In this document: positions 1 to 11,472 of the stretch, piece after piece
Layout of the letters: each line of letters starts with the position of its first letter
Position numbering within the stretch: the first letter of the stretch is position 1
Assembly (NCBI RefSeq): GCF_018294505.1
Contig: NC_057809.1
Span: 418,799,485 to 418,863,484, forward strand
Reading direction: 5' to 3'
DNA: 64,000 nt
Source: Triticum aestivum
Lineage: Eukaryota; Streptophyta; Magnoliopsida; Poales; Poaceae
Program-made: the position numbers and the translations under genes
The notes under the pieces: generated by a model
What the model was told of the DNA's origin: nothing
The model's database searches: none
What the model saw: the letters and a program-made list of their open reading frames with translations, nothing else

Positions 1-138
1 CAGCCGGTGCTTGCTGCACCAATCAGCAAAGAGCCTTTACTGCTTTACATTGCAGCCACTGGACAAGTTGTCAGTACAGTACTCACGGTCGAGCGGGAAG
101 AAGAAGGAAAAACTTATAAAGTTCAGCGCCCAGTATAT
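1..138 (+). pseudogene. Tat-1 pol fragment: end of RT / start of first RNase H domain
   Basis: Frame 1 is open for 46 codons and contains LLLYIAATGQVVSTVL followed by VQRPVY. This is the connection between reverse transcriptase and the first RNase H domain of Ty3/Gypsy pol. The reading frame stops abruptly at the Athila-1 LTR and resumes after 8,557 with YIFEVLTPSKQRYPHY, which continues the same conserved block once one copy of the 5-bp target duplication is discounted. It is therefore the upstream part of the pol pseudogene described at 8,553-10,653 and not a separate gene. Confidence 0.88.
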
Positions 139-1723
139 TGATACGTCTCCAACGTATCTATAATTTTTGATTGCTCCATGCTATATTATCTACTGTTTTG
201 GACATTATTAGGCTTTATTATCCACTTTTATATTACTTTTGGGACTAACCTATTAACCGGAGGCCCAACCCAGAATTGCTATTTTTTGCCTGTTTTAGGG
301 TTTTGAAGAAAAGGAATATCAAACGGAGTCCAAACGGAATGAAACCTTGGGGAACGTGATTTTCTCACCGAATACAACTCAGGAGACTTGGACCCTACGT
401 CAAGCCAATTAACAGGAGGCCACGAGGTACGGGGGCGCGCCTGCCCCCCAGGTGCACCCTCCACCCTTGTGGGGCCCCCTGTTGATCCACCGACGTACTT
501 CTTCCTCCTATATATACCCACGTACCCCCAAACGATCAGATACGGAGCCAAAAACCTAATTCCACTGCCACAACTTTCTGTATCCACGAGATCCCATCTT
601 GGGGCCTGTTCCGGAGCTCCACCGGAGGGGGCATCGATCACGGAGGGCTTCCACATCATCATCCAAGCCCCTCCGATGAAGTTTGAGTAGTTTACTTAAG
701 ACCTACGGGTCCATAGTTAGTAGCTAGATGGCTTCTTCTCTCTTTTTGGATCTCAATACAATGTTCTCCCCCTCTCTCGTGGAGATCTATTCGATGTAAT
801 CTTCTTTTTGCGGTGTGTTTGTTGAGACCGATGAATTGTGGGTTTATGATCCAGTCTATCTATGAATAATATTTGAATCTTCTCTGAATTCTTTTATGTA
901 TGATTGGTTATCTTTGCAAGTCTCTTCGAATTATCAGTTTGGTTTGGCCTACTAGATTGGTTTTTCTTGCCATGGGAGAAGTGCTTAGCTTTGGGTTTAA
1001 TCTTGCGGTGTCCTTTCCCAGTGACAGAAGGGGCAGCAAGGCACATATTGTATTGTTGCCATCGAGGATAACAAGATGGGGCTTTTTATCATATTGCATG
1101 AAACTATCCCTCTACATCATGTCATCTTGCTTAAGGCGTTACTCTGTTTTTAACTTAATACTCTAGATGCATGCTGGATAGCGGTCGATGAGTGGAGTAA
1201 TAGTAGTAGATGCAGGTAGGAGTCGGTCTACTTGTCTCGGACATGATGCCTATATACATGATCATACCTAGATATTCTCATAATTATGCTCAATTCTGTC
1301 AATTGCTCAACAATAATTTGTTCACCCACCGTAGAATACTTATGCTCTTGAGAGAAGCCACTAGTGAAACCTATGGCCCCCTAGTTTCTTTCTCATCGTA
1401 TCAATCTCCATCACTTTATTATTGATTTGCTTTTTTACTTTGCCTTTTACTTTTCACTTTGCATCTTTATACCAAAAATACCAAAAATATTATTTATCAT
1501 CTCTATCAGATCTCACTTTCATAAGTGACCTGAAGGGATTGACAACCCCTAAGCGCGTTGGTTGCGTTGAGCTATTGTTTTTGTGTAGGTACGAGGGATT
1601 CACGCGTAGCCTCCTACTGGATTGATACCTTGGTTCTCAAAAACTGAGGGAAATACTTACGCTACTTTGCTGCATCATCCTCTCCTCTTCGGGGAAATCC
1701 AACGCAGTGCTCAAGAGGTAGCG
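139..1723 (+). repeat. 5' LTR of Athila-1
   Basis: This is a direct repeat of 6,970-8,552, about 1,585 bp, starting TGATACGTCTCC and ending TAGCG where the 3' copy has TAGCA. A TATA-like ctatatatac (508-517) follows a GC-rich block with inverted ends (about 420-478), which is the likely U3 promoter. Short ORFs inside the LTR have no recognisable domains. Confidence 0.93.
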
Positions 1724-1734
1724 AGAAGAATTTC

Positions 1735-1752
1735 TGGCGCCGTTGCCGGGGA
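1735..1752 (+). other. Primer-binding site of Athila-1 (tRNA-Asp)
   Basis: The 18 nt tggcgccgttgccgggga are complementary to the 3' end of plant tRNA-Asp(GTC) including CCA, as remembered from the tRNA sequence. The site lies 11 nt after the 5' LTR, the usual position for priming minus-strand DNA synthesis. Confidence 0.9.
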
Positions 1753-1800
1753 GGCTCACGCGAAGTCAAGTTAAAATTTTATCTCCCGTCAACGAGCCAT

Positions 1801-1822
1801 TTCTGGCGCCATTGCCAGGGAG
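1801..1822 (+). repeat. Second, degenerate copy of the primer-binding-site block
   Basis: The sequence tttctggcgccattgccagg, followed by ga, repeats the block at 1,731-1,752 with two transitions, 70 bp downstream. The following bases (agtctgcgcaaaagtcaa) resemble those after the first copy, so a short leader segment was duplicated in tandem. It is probably not used for priming because it lies away from the LTR edge. Confidence 0.75.
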
Positions 1823-2032
1823 TCTGCGCAAAAGTCAACATACCAAGTACCCATCACAATCCCTATCTCCCGCATTACATTATTTGCCATTTGCCTCTCA
1901 TTTTCCTCTCCCCCACTTCACCCTTGCCGTTTTATTCGCCCTCTCTCTCTATCCTCCCTCTCTTTCTCTATTTGCCTCTTTTTGCCCGTTTGCCTTTTGT
2001 TTGCTCGTGTGTTAGATTGCTTGTTTGTCGCG

Positions 2033-4072
2033 ATGGCTCAAGATAATACCAAATTGTGTGACTTCACCAATACCAACAACAATGATTTTATTAGCACTCC
2101 GATTGCTCCTCTTACCGATGCTGAATCTTGTGAAATTAATGCTGCTTTGCTGAATCTTGTCATGAAAGATCCGTTCTCCGGCCTTCCTAGTGAAGATGCC
2201 GCTACCCATCTTAATAGCTTCGTTGATTTGTGTGACATGCAAAAGAAGAAAGATGTTGATAATGATATTGTTAAATTGAAGCTATTTCCTTTTTCGCTTA
2301 GAGATCGTGCTAAAGCTTGGTTTTCATCTTTGCCTAAAAATAGTATTGATTCATGGAACAAGTGCAAAGATGTTTTTATCTCTAAGTATTTTCCTCCTGC
2401 TAAGATCATCTCTCTTAGAAATGATATTATGAATTTTAAGCAACTTGATCATGAACATGTTGCACAAGCTTGGGAGAGAATGAAATTAATGATACGTAAT
2501 TGCCCTACTCATGGTTTAAATTTGTGGATGATTATACAAAAAATTTATGCCGGATTGAATTTTGCTTCTAGAAATCTTTTGGATTCGGCCGCGGGAGACA
2601 CTTTTATGGAAATCACCTTAGGAGAAGCTACTAAACTCCTAGATAATATTAAGGTTCATTATTCTCAATGGCATACTGAAAGATCTACTAATAAAAAGGT
2701 GCATGCGATAGAAGAAATTAATGTTTTGAGTGGAAAGATGGATGAACTTATGAAATTGTTTGCTAATAAGAGTGTTTCTTCTGATCCTAATGATATGCCC
2801 TTGTCTACTTTGATTGAGAATAATAATGAACCTATGGATGTGAATTTTGTTGGTAGGAACAATTTTGGTAACAATGCGTATAGAGGAAATTTCAATCCTA
2901 GGCCTTATCCTAGTAATCCCTCTAATAATTATGGTAATTCCTACAACAATTCTTATGGAAATTATAATAAGATGCCCTGTGATTTTGAATCTAATATTAA
3001 ATAATTTATTTCTTCGCAAAAGAATTTTAACGCTATGATTGAAGAAAAATTGCTTAAGATTGATGATTTGGCTAGGAACATTGATAGAATTTCTCTTGAT
3101 GTTGATTCTTTAAAGCTTAGATCTATTCCTCCTAAGCATGATATCAATGAGTCTCTCAAAGCCATGAGAATTTCCATTGATGAGTGCAAGGAAAGAACCA
3201 CTAGGACGCGTGCTATGAAAGATGCCTTTATTAAAGCATGTTCTTCTAGTTCCTATAAAAATAATGATGAAGATCTAAAAGTTATTGATGTGTCCCCTAT
3301 TAAATCTTTGTTTTGCAATATTAATCTTGATAATGATGGGACTGAATATGATCCACCTTTACCTAGAAGGTGTTCTAAAAATTCGGAGTATTTAGATCTT
3401 GATGGTGAAATTGATAAAAGTGGGATTAAAAGAAATAAAACCCTAGATGATGCTAAACCCACTATATTGGATTTCAAGGAATTTAATTATGAAAATTTCT
3501 CTTTGATTGATTGTATTTCCTTGTTGCAATCCGTGCTAAATGCTCCTCATGCTTATAGTCAAAATAAAGCCTTTACCGAACATATCATTGATGCCTTGAT
3601 GCAATCTTATGAAGAAAAACTTGAGTTGAAAGTTTCTATCACTAGAAAACTTTATGATGAGTGAGAACCTACTATTAAAATTAAAATTAAAGATTATGAG
3701 TTTTATGCTTTGTGTGATTTGAGTGCTAGTGTCTCTACTATTCCCAAAACTTTGTGTGATTTGCTAGATTTCCGTTATTTTGATGATTGCTCTCTAAACT
3801 TGCATCTTGCGGATTCCACTATTAAGAAACCTATGGGAAAAATTAATGATGTTCTTATTGTTGCAAATAGGAATTATGTGCCCGTAGATTTTATCGTTCT
3901 TGATATAGATTGCAATCCTTCTTGCCCTATTATTCTCGGTAGACCTTTCCTTAGAACGGTTGGTGCAGTTATTGATATGAAGGAAGGGAATATTAGATTT
4001 AAATTTCCATTAAAAAGGGCATGGAACACTTCCCTAGAAAGAAAATTAAATTACCTTATGAATCTATTATGA
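2033..4072 (+). pseudogene. Athila-1 gag-protease polyprotein, broken by two in-frame stops
   Basis: One frame runs from the ATG at 2,033 (MAQDNTKLCDF) to 4,072, interrupted by TAA at 3,002-3,004 and TGA at 3,662-3,664. Residues about 90-200 match the Retrotrans_gag fold, with LKLFPFSLRDRAKAWFSSL and SKYFPPAKIISLRNDI. An Asn/Tyr/Gly-rich segment follows, and no CCHC zinc knuckle is visible. After the second stop, a retropepsin-like domain has DLSASVSTIP, where the family norm is DLGAS, and ILGRPFLRT as its second conserved segment. The Gly-to-Ser change next to the catalytic Asp suggests an inactive protease. No RT, RNase H or integrase follows. I chose the start at 2,033 because an upstream in-frame ATG at 1,982 only adds unrelated leader sequence. 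Confidence 0.88.
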
Positions 4073-6952
4073 GATCCACTTATGGATTGCCTACCAAAGA
4101 TGGCAATACCTAGATCTATTCTTGCTTGTTATGCCTAGCTAGGGGCGTTAAACGATAGTGCTTGTTGGGAGGCAACCCAATTTTATTTTTATTCCTTGCT
4201 TTTTTATCCTGTTTAGTAATAAATAAATTATTTATCCTCTGTTTTGGTTGTGTTTTTTGTGTTTAATTCATGTTTGTTCCAAGTAGAACCGTTGGGAAGA
4301 CTTGGGGGAAGTTTTGTTGAACTTGCTGCAAAAAACAGAAACTTTAGCGCTCATGAGAACTGCTTTCATTTTTATTTGGAGAGTTATATTTAGTTAATTC
4401 TTTTTTAAGATTATTAATAGATAAATTCCTCACGTCCATCAATTTATTTTAGAATTTTTGGGGTTCCAGATCTTGCTCTAGCTACATATTACTACAGACT
4501 GTTCTGTTTTTGACAGATTCTGTTTTTCGTGTGTTGTTTGCTTATTTTGATGAATCTATGGCTAGTAAAATAGTTTATGAACCATAGAGAAGTTGGAATA
4601 CAGTAGGTATAACACCCATATAAATAAAGAATGAGTTCATTACAGTACCTTGAAGTGGTCTTTTGTTTTCTTTCGCTAACGGAGCTCACGAGATTTTCTA
4701 CTTTAAGTTTTGTGTTGTGAAGTTTTCAAGTTTTGGGTAAAGATTTGATGGATTATGGAACAAGGAGTGGCAAGAGCCTAAGCTTGGGGATGCCCATGGC
4801 ACCCCCAAGATAATCTAAGGACACCTAAAAGCCAAAGCTTGGGGTTGCCCCGGAAGGCATCCCCTCTTTCGTCTACTTCTATCGGTAACTTTACTTGGAG
4901 CTATATTTTTATTCACCACATGATATGTGTTTTGCTTGGAGCGTCTTTTATGATTTGAGTCTTTGCTTGTTAGTCTACCACAATCATCCTTTCTGTACAC
5001 ACCTTTTGAGAGAGCCATACATAATTTGGAATTTGATAGAATACTATATGTGTTTCACTTATATCTTTTGAGCTCTATAGTTTTACTCTAGTGCTTCACT
5101 TATATCTTTTGAGTTTTATAATTTTGCTCTAGTGCTTCACTTATATCTTTTAGAGCATGGTGGTGGATTTTTTTATAGAAACTATTGATCTCTCATGCTT
5201 CACTTAGATTATTTTGAGAGTCTTAATAGCATGGTAATTTGCTTAAAATCCTAGTATGCTTGGTATGCAAGATTAATAATAAAACTTTCTTATGAGTGTG
5301 TTGAATACTAAGAGAAGTTTGATGCTTGATGATTGTTTTGAGACATGGAGGAAATAATATCAAAGTTGTGCTAGTTGAGTAGTTGTGAAATTGAGAAATA
5401 CTTGTGTTGAGGTTTGCAAGTCCCGTAGCATGCACGTATGGTAAACGTTATGCAACAAATTTGAAACATGAGGTGTTATTTGATTGTCTTCCTTATGAGT
5501 GGCGGTCGGGGACGAGCGATGGTCTTTTCCTACCAATCTATCCCCCTAGGAGCATGCGCGTAGTACCGAGGTTTTTGATGACTTGTAGATTTTTGCAATA
5601 AGTATATGAGTTCTTTATGACTAATGTTGAGTCCATGGATTATACGCACTCTCACCCTTCCATCCTTGCTAGCCTCTTCGGTACCATGCATTGCCCTTTC
5701 TCTCATTGAGAGTTGGCGCAAACTTCACCGGTGCATCCAAACCCCGTGATATGATACGCTCTTTCACACATAAACCTCCTTATATCTTCCTCAAAACAGC
5801 CACCATACCTACCTATTATGGCATTTCCATAGCCATTCTGAGATATATTGCCATGCAACTTTCCATCATTCCTTTCATCATGACACATTCATTATTGTCA
5901 TATTTCTTAGCATGATCATGTAGTTGACATAATATTTGTGGCAAAGCCACTGTTCATAATTCTTTCATACATGTCACTCTTGGTTCATTGCATATCCCGG
6001 TACACCGCCGGAGGCATTCATATAGTCATCTTTGTTCTAGTATCGAGTTATAATCATTGAGTTGTAAATAAATAGAAGTGTGATGATCATCATTTTCTAG
6101 AGCATTGTCCCAAGTGAGGAATAAAAAAAAGAGAAAGGCCATAAAAAAGAGAAGGCCCAAAAAATGAGAGAAAAAGAGAGAAGGGACAATGTTACTATCC
6201 TTTTACCACACTTGTGCTTCAAAGTAGCACCATGATCTTCATAGTAGAGAGTCTCTCTTGTTATCACTTTCATATACTAGTGGGAATTTTTCATTATAGA
6301 ACTTGGCTTGTATATTCCAACAATGGGCCTCCTCAAGTGCCCTAGGTCTTCGTGAGCAAGCAAGTTGGATGCACACCCACTAGTTTCTTTTGTTGAGCTT
6401 CCACACATTTATAGCTCTAGTGCATCCGTTGCATGGCAATCCCTACTCCTTGCATTAACATCAATCGGTGGGCATCTCCATAGCCCATTGATTAGCCTCG
6501 TTGATGTGAGACTTCCTCCTTTTTTGTCTTCTCCACATAACCACCTCATTATATTCTATTCCACCTATAGTGCTGTGTCCATGGCTCGCGCTCATATATT
6601 GCGTGAAAGTTTATAGGTTTGAGATTACTAAAGTATGAAACAATTGCTTGGCTTGTCATCGGGGTTGTGCATGATGATAGCATTCTTGTGTGACGAAAAT
6701 GAAACATGACTAAACCATATGATTTTGTAGGGATGAACTTTCTTTGGCCATGTTATTTTGAGAAGACATAATTGCTTAGTTAGTATGCTTGAAGTATTAT
6801 CATTTTTATGTCAACATGAACTTTTGTCTTGAATCTTTCGGATCTGAATATTCATACCAAAATTAAGAAGAATTACATTAAAATTATGCCAAGTAGTACT
6901 CTGCATCAAAAATTCTATTTTTATCATTTACCTACTCGAGGACGAGCAGGAA
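4073..6952 (+). other. Athila-1 non-coding 3' internal region
   Basis: These 2.9 kb between the protease end and the polypurine tract have no ORF with a recognisable domain. RT, integrase and the ORF-1/env-like gene of autonomous Athila relatives are absent. A short tandem repeat of about 41 bp in three copies (about 5,054-5,158, core ttcacttatatcttttgag) is present. An A/G-rich patch lies at 6,121-6,185. The region ends with the conserved cgaggacgagcaggaatt. Confidence 0.75.
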
Positions 6953-6969
6953 TTAAGCTTGGGGATGCT
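6953..6969 (+). other. Polypurine tract region of Athila-1
   Basis: The sequence taagcttggggatgct lies immediately before the 3' LTR, where plus-strand synthesis is primed in LTR retrotransposons. Athila-3 has a related aagcttgggggagt in the same place. Confidence 0.7.
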
Positions 6970-8552
6970 TGATACGTCTCCAATGTATCTATAATTTTTG
7001 ATTGCTCCATGCTATATTATCTACTGTTTTGGACATTATTGGGCTTTATTATCCACTTTTATATTATTTTTGGGACTAACCTATTAACTGAAGGCCCATC
7101 CCAAAATTGCTGTTTTTGCCTGTTTTAGGGTTACGAAGAAAAGGAATATCAAACGGAGTCCAAACGGAATGAAACCTTCGGGAACGTGATTTTCTCACCG
7201 AATACAACTCAGGAGACTTGGACCCTACGTCAAGCCAATTAACAGGAGGCCACGAGGTAGGGGGGCGCGCCTGCCCCCCCCCCTCCCCAGGCGCGCCCTC
7301 CACCCTCGTGGGCCCCTATTGCTCCACCGACGTACTTCTTCCTCCTATATATACCCACGTACCCCCAAACGATCAGATACGAAGCCAAAAACCTAATTCC
7401 ACCGCCGCAACTTTTTGTATCCATGAGATCCCATCTTGGGGCCTGTTCCGGAGCTCCGCCGGAGGGGGCATCGATCACGGAGGGCTTCTACATCATCATC
7501 CAAGCCCCTCCGATGAAGTGTGAGTAGTTTACTTCAGACCTACGGGTCCATAGTTAGTAGCTAGATGGCTTCTTCTCTCTTTTTGGATCTCAATACAATG
7601 TTCCCCCCCTCTCTCGTGGAGATCTATTCGATGTAATCTTATTTTTGCGGTGTGTTTGTTGAGACCGATGAATTGTGGGTTTATGATCTAGTCTATCTAT
7701 GAATAATATTTGAATCTTATCTGAATTCTTTTATGTATGATTGGTTATCTTTGCAAGTCTCTTCGAATTATCAGTTTGGTTTGGCCTACTAGATTGGTTT
7801 TTCTTGCCATGGGAGAAGTGCTTAGCTTTGGGATCAATCTTGCGGTGTCCTTTCCCAATGACAGAAGGGGCAGCAATGCACGTATTGTATTGTTGCTCGA
7901 GGATAACAAGATGGGGTTTTTATCATATTGCATGAAACTATCCATCTACATCATGTCATCTTGCTTAAGGCGTTACTCTGTTTTTAACTTAATGCTCTAG
8001 ATGCATGCTGGATAGCGGTCGATGAGTGGAGTAATAGTAGTAGATGCAGGCAGGAGTTGGTCTACTTGTCTCGGACGTGATGCCTATATACATGATCATA
8101 CCTAGATATTCTCATAACTATGCTCAATTCTGTCAATTGCTCAACAGTAATTTGTTCCCCCATCGTAGAATACTTATGCTCTTGAGAGAAGCCACTAGTG
8201 AAACCTATGGCCCCCGGGTCTCTTTCTCATTGTATCAATCTCCATATTATTACTTTGCTTTTTTACTTTGCCTTTTACTTTTCACTTTGCATATCTATAC
8301 CAAAAATACCAAAAATATTATTTATCATCTCTATCAGATCTCACTTTCGTAAGTGACCGTGAAGGGATTGACAACCCCTAAGCGCGTTGGTTGCGTTGAG
8401 CTATTGTTTTTGTGTAGGTACGAGGGACTCGCGCGTAGCCTCCTACTAGATTGATACCTTGGTTCTCAAAAACTAAGGGAAATACTTACGCTACTTTGTT
8501 GCATCGTCCTCTCCTCTTCGGGGAAATCCAACGCAGTGCTCAAGAGGTAGCA
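6970..8552 (+). repeat. 3' LTR of Athila-1
   Basis: This repeat matches 139-1,723 almost throughout, starting TGATACGTCTCC and ending TAGCA. It differs by scattered substitutions and small indels, for example an extended C run near 7,274. The TATA-like ctatatatac recurs near 7,346. It is followed by the target duplication TATAC. Confidence 0.93.
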
Positions 8553-10653
8553 TATACTACATTTTTGAAGTCTTGACTCCATCAAAGCAAAGATATCCCC
8601 ATTATCAAAAGCTTGTTTATGGAATCTACATGACCACAAAGAAGGTTGCACACTATTTCTCTGATCACTCCGTTACAGTCGTCAGCGACGCTCCATTATC
8701 GGAGATTCTGAACAACAGAGATGCAACTGGTCGAGTGGCAAAGTGGGCGATTGAACTCCTTCCCCTGGATATCATGTTTGAAGCAAAGAAGGCTATTATG
8801 TCCCAAGCAATAGCTGATTTCCTCGCCGAGTGGATCGAACAACAACTTCCAGCCCAAATTCACTCGGAGCATTGGGCCATGTTCTTCGATGGGTCCAAGA
8901 TGCTGAATAGTTCCGGTGCTGGAGTGGTATTGGTCTCCCCCCGTGGTGACAAACTCAATTATGTTCTCCAGATCCACTTTGACTCCTCCAACAATGAGGC
9001 TGAATACTAGGCACTTATGTATGGGTTGCGTATGGCCATTTCACTCGGCGGCCGTCGCCTCATGGTCTATGGCGACTCGGATTTAGTGGTCAATCAGGTG
9101 ATGAAGGAGTGAGATGTCAGAAGCCCAGCCATGACAGGTTATTGCAATGCAGTAAGAAAGTTAGAAAAGAGGTTCGAGGGGTTAGAGCTCCATCACATCC
9201 CCTGACTAAAAAATCAAGTAGCCGATGATCTGGCAAAGATAGGCTCCAAGAGAGAAGCCATTCCGAGTAATGTGTTCCTGGAGCATATTCATGCACCTTC
9301 AGTTCAAGAAGATCCCTTCACTGAAGAGCCCCCACAGCTGAAGAGTGCCACCGATCCGACTGAAATCGAGATTCCAGACGTGGTCGACTTGATCATGGAA
9401 GTTTTGGTCATCACCCCCGATTGGACAGTACCATATATTGCATACATTCTTAGAAGAGAACTCCCAGAAGATGAAGAAGAGGCTCGACAGATCGTCCGTC
9501 GATCGAAGGCCTTCACCGTGATAAGAGGGCAGTTGTTCAGAGAAAGTGTGACTGGAGTTTGCCAAAAATGCATAACACCTGAAGAAGGTCGAGTGATCCT
9601 CAATGATATCCACTCGGGGACCTGTGGTCACCATGCGTCCTCTCGGACCATTGTGGCCAAAGCATACCGAGCGGGATTTTACTGGCCTCAAGCAAATGAG
9701 ATGGCACAAGAAATGGTCGACAAATGTGAAGGTTGCCAGTTCTACTCCAACATGTCTCACAAGCCTGCGTCAGCCCTGAAAACCATTCCGCTCATCTGAC
9801 CTTTTGCTGTTTGGGGATTGGATATGGTTGGACCTTTGAGGACTGGCAGGAGTGGATTCACTTATGTGCTTGTAGCAGCCGACAAGTTCACCAAGTGGAT
9901 TGAAGCCAAGCCTATCAAGAACCTTGATGCCAGTACTGCTGTCAGCTTCATCAGAGAGATAACATTCAGATATGGTGTTCCCCACAGCATCATCACTGAC
10001 AACGGATCAAACTTTGATTCTGATGAGTTCAGGACTTTTTGTGCTTCACAAGGTACTCGAGTCGACTATGCCTCGGTCGCTCACCCCCAGTCGAATGGAC
10101 AGGCCGAAAGGGCAAATGGATTGATTCTCAAAGGACTGAAACCTCAACTGATGCGTGACCTCAAACACGCAGCAGGAGCCTGGGTCGACGAACTTCCATC
10201 AGTATTATGGGGATTGAGGACAACTCCCAATTGGTCGACTGGCAGAACCCCGTTTTTCTTGGTTTATGGAGCCGAAGCCGTACTTCCGAGTGACTTGCTC
10301 CACAATGCACCCCGAGTCGAGCTTTTCACAGAGGAAGAAGCAGAATAAGAGCGACAGGATGCAGTTGACCTCCTTGAAGAAGAAAGAGAGACGGCCTTGA
10401 TCCGATCAACCATCTATCAGCAAGATCTGCGTCGATTCCATGCCAGAAATGTGAGGGGTCGAGCATTTCAAGAGGGAGACTTAGTTCTCCGAGTGGATCA
10501 GCAGAAACCACACAAGCTTGCTCCCTCTTGAGAAGGCCCCTTCGTGGTCACCAGAGTGCTCCACAATGGAGCATACCACCTTTACGACGTCGAGCACAAG
10601 AAAGACGAGCCGCACGCCTGGAATGCAGAGCTGCTCCACCCCTTTTATACTTA
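8553..10653 (+). pseudogene. Tat-1 pol, 3' portion: RNase H, second RNase H, integrase (degenerate)
   Basis: The frame continues from 1-138. The order is the end of the first RNase H (YIFEVLTPSKQRYPHY, VVSDAPL), then a second RNase H (FFDGS, NEAEY, GDSD acidic residues), then an integrase zinc-binding segment (CGHHASSRT, CEGCQFY). The DDE core follows, with GLDMVGP, ITDNGSNF and NGQAERANG, and then a C-terminal domain up to about 10,653. Premature stops occur at 9,008 (TAG), 9,110 (TGA), about 9,204 (TGA), 9,797 (TGA), 10,346 (TAA) and about 10,528 (TGA). The TGA and TAA stops sit where related elements have Trp, Arg or Gln, which fits C-to-T decay on either strand. The coding strand is that of the element. 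Confidence 0.9.
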
Positions 10654-10815
10654 AACACTCAGTCTGCTGAGATGTAATAAAAACACCTTTGTATTTTATT
10701 TATCAAAGACAAGAGTTTTACAGTCTTCCAAAAAGATTGTCGATTGTTTACGTATGTTTCTGAAATCCCCCAGTGGGTGGCTTAGCTGCGAACCCATTTT
10801 GCCTAAGTTGAAAAA
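10654..10815 (+). other. Tat-1 spacer between pol stop and tandem array
   Basis: About 160 bp of A/T-rich sequence hold a poly-T stretch and one diverged half-copy of the 73-bp repeat (ggcttagctgcgaac, then gcctaagttgaaaaa). No gene is seen. Confidence 0.6.
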
Positions 10816-11472
10816 TCCTACCGAGTGACGAGCAAGCCTCTCACTCGGGGGCTTAGCTGTAGTCCAGTACTCGCCTAAGTTTCAAACATCCTACCGAGTG
10901 ATGAGCAAGTCTCTCACTCGGGGGCTTAGCTGCAGTCCAGTACTCGCCTAAGTTGAAAAAATCCTACCGAGTGATGAGCAAGTCTCTCACTCGGGGGCTT
11001 AGCTGCAGTCCAGTACTCGCCTAAGTTTCAAAAATCCTACCGAGTGATGAGCAAACCTCACACTCGGAGGCTTAGCTACAGTCCAGTACTCGCCTAAGTT
11101 TCAAAAATACTACCGAGTGATGAGCAAACCTCACACTCGGGGGGCTTAGCTGCAGTCCAGTACTCACCCAAGTTTCAAAAATCCTACCGAGTGATGAGCA
11201 AACCTCACACTCGGAGGCTTAGCTGCAGTCCAGTACTCGCCTAAGTTTCAAAAATCCTATCGAGTGATGAGAAAACCTCACACTCGAAGGCTTAGCTGCA
11301 GTCTAGTACTCGCCTAAGTTTCAAAAATCCTACCGAGTGATGAGCAAACCTCACACTCGGAGGCTTAGCTGCAGTCCAGTACTCGCCTAAGTTTCAAAAA
11401 TCCTACCGAGTGATGAGCAAACCTCACACTCGGAGGCTTAGCTGCAGTTCAGTACTCGCCTAAGTTCCAAAA
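10816..11472 (+). repeat. 73-bp tandem array (about nine copies) in Tat-1
   Basis: Nine head-to-tail units of about 73 bp share the core ccgagtgatgagcaaacc, then cactcggaggcttagc and gtccagtactcgcctaag. Within a unit, ccgagtg and cactcgg are inverted, so each unit can form a small hairpin. The copies are similar but not identical. The array has no reading frame and lies in the 3' untranslated region of Tat-1. It is contiguous, without unique spacers. Confidence 0.9.

Larger units (their letters stand above)
139..8552 (+). mobile_element. Athila-1: non-autonomous Athila-type Gypsy LTR retrotransposon (Sabrina/WHAM-like)
   Basis: This is a complete 8.4-kb element with near-identical LTRs (139-1,723 and 6,970-8,552), both starting TGATACGTCTCC. 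The 3' copy ends TAGCA and the 5' copy TAGCG. It has an 18-nt primer-binding site matching tRNA-Asp and a purine-rich tract before the 3' LTR. The flanks TATAT (134-138) and TATAC (8,553-8,557) are a 5-bp target duplication with one mismatch. The internal 5.2 kb encodes only gag and a retropepsin-like protease, now with two in-frame stops; no reverse transcriptase or integrase is present. It therefore depended on another element for replication. The lineage is assigned from the tRNA-Asp primer site, gag type and the conserved 'cgaggacgagca' block near the 3' LTR. Confidence 0.93.

Noticed and set aside
279..1425. Short ORFs in the Athila-1 LTR, repeated at 7,076-8,352
   Set aside because: They lie in LTR sequence, differ between the two copies through indels and stops, and have no domains.
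1735..1752. tRNA gene suggested by the match to the tRNA-Asp 3' end
   Set aside because: Only the primer-binding complement is present. The rest of a tRNA is missing here and at the other two primer sites.
10816..11472. CRISPR-like regular repeats
   Set aside because: The units are contiguous without unique spacers, and the context is a plant retrotransposon.
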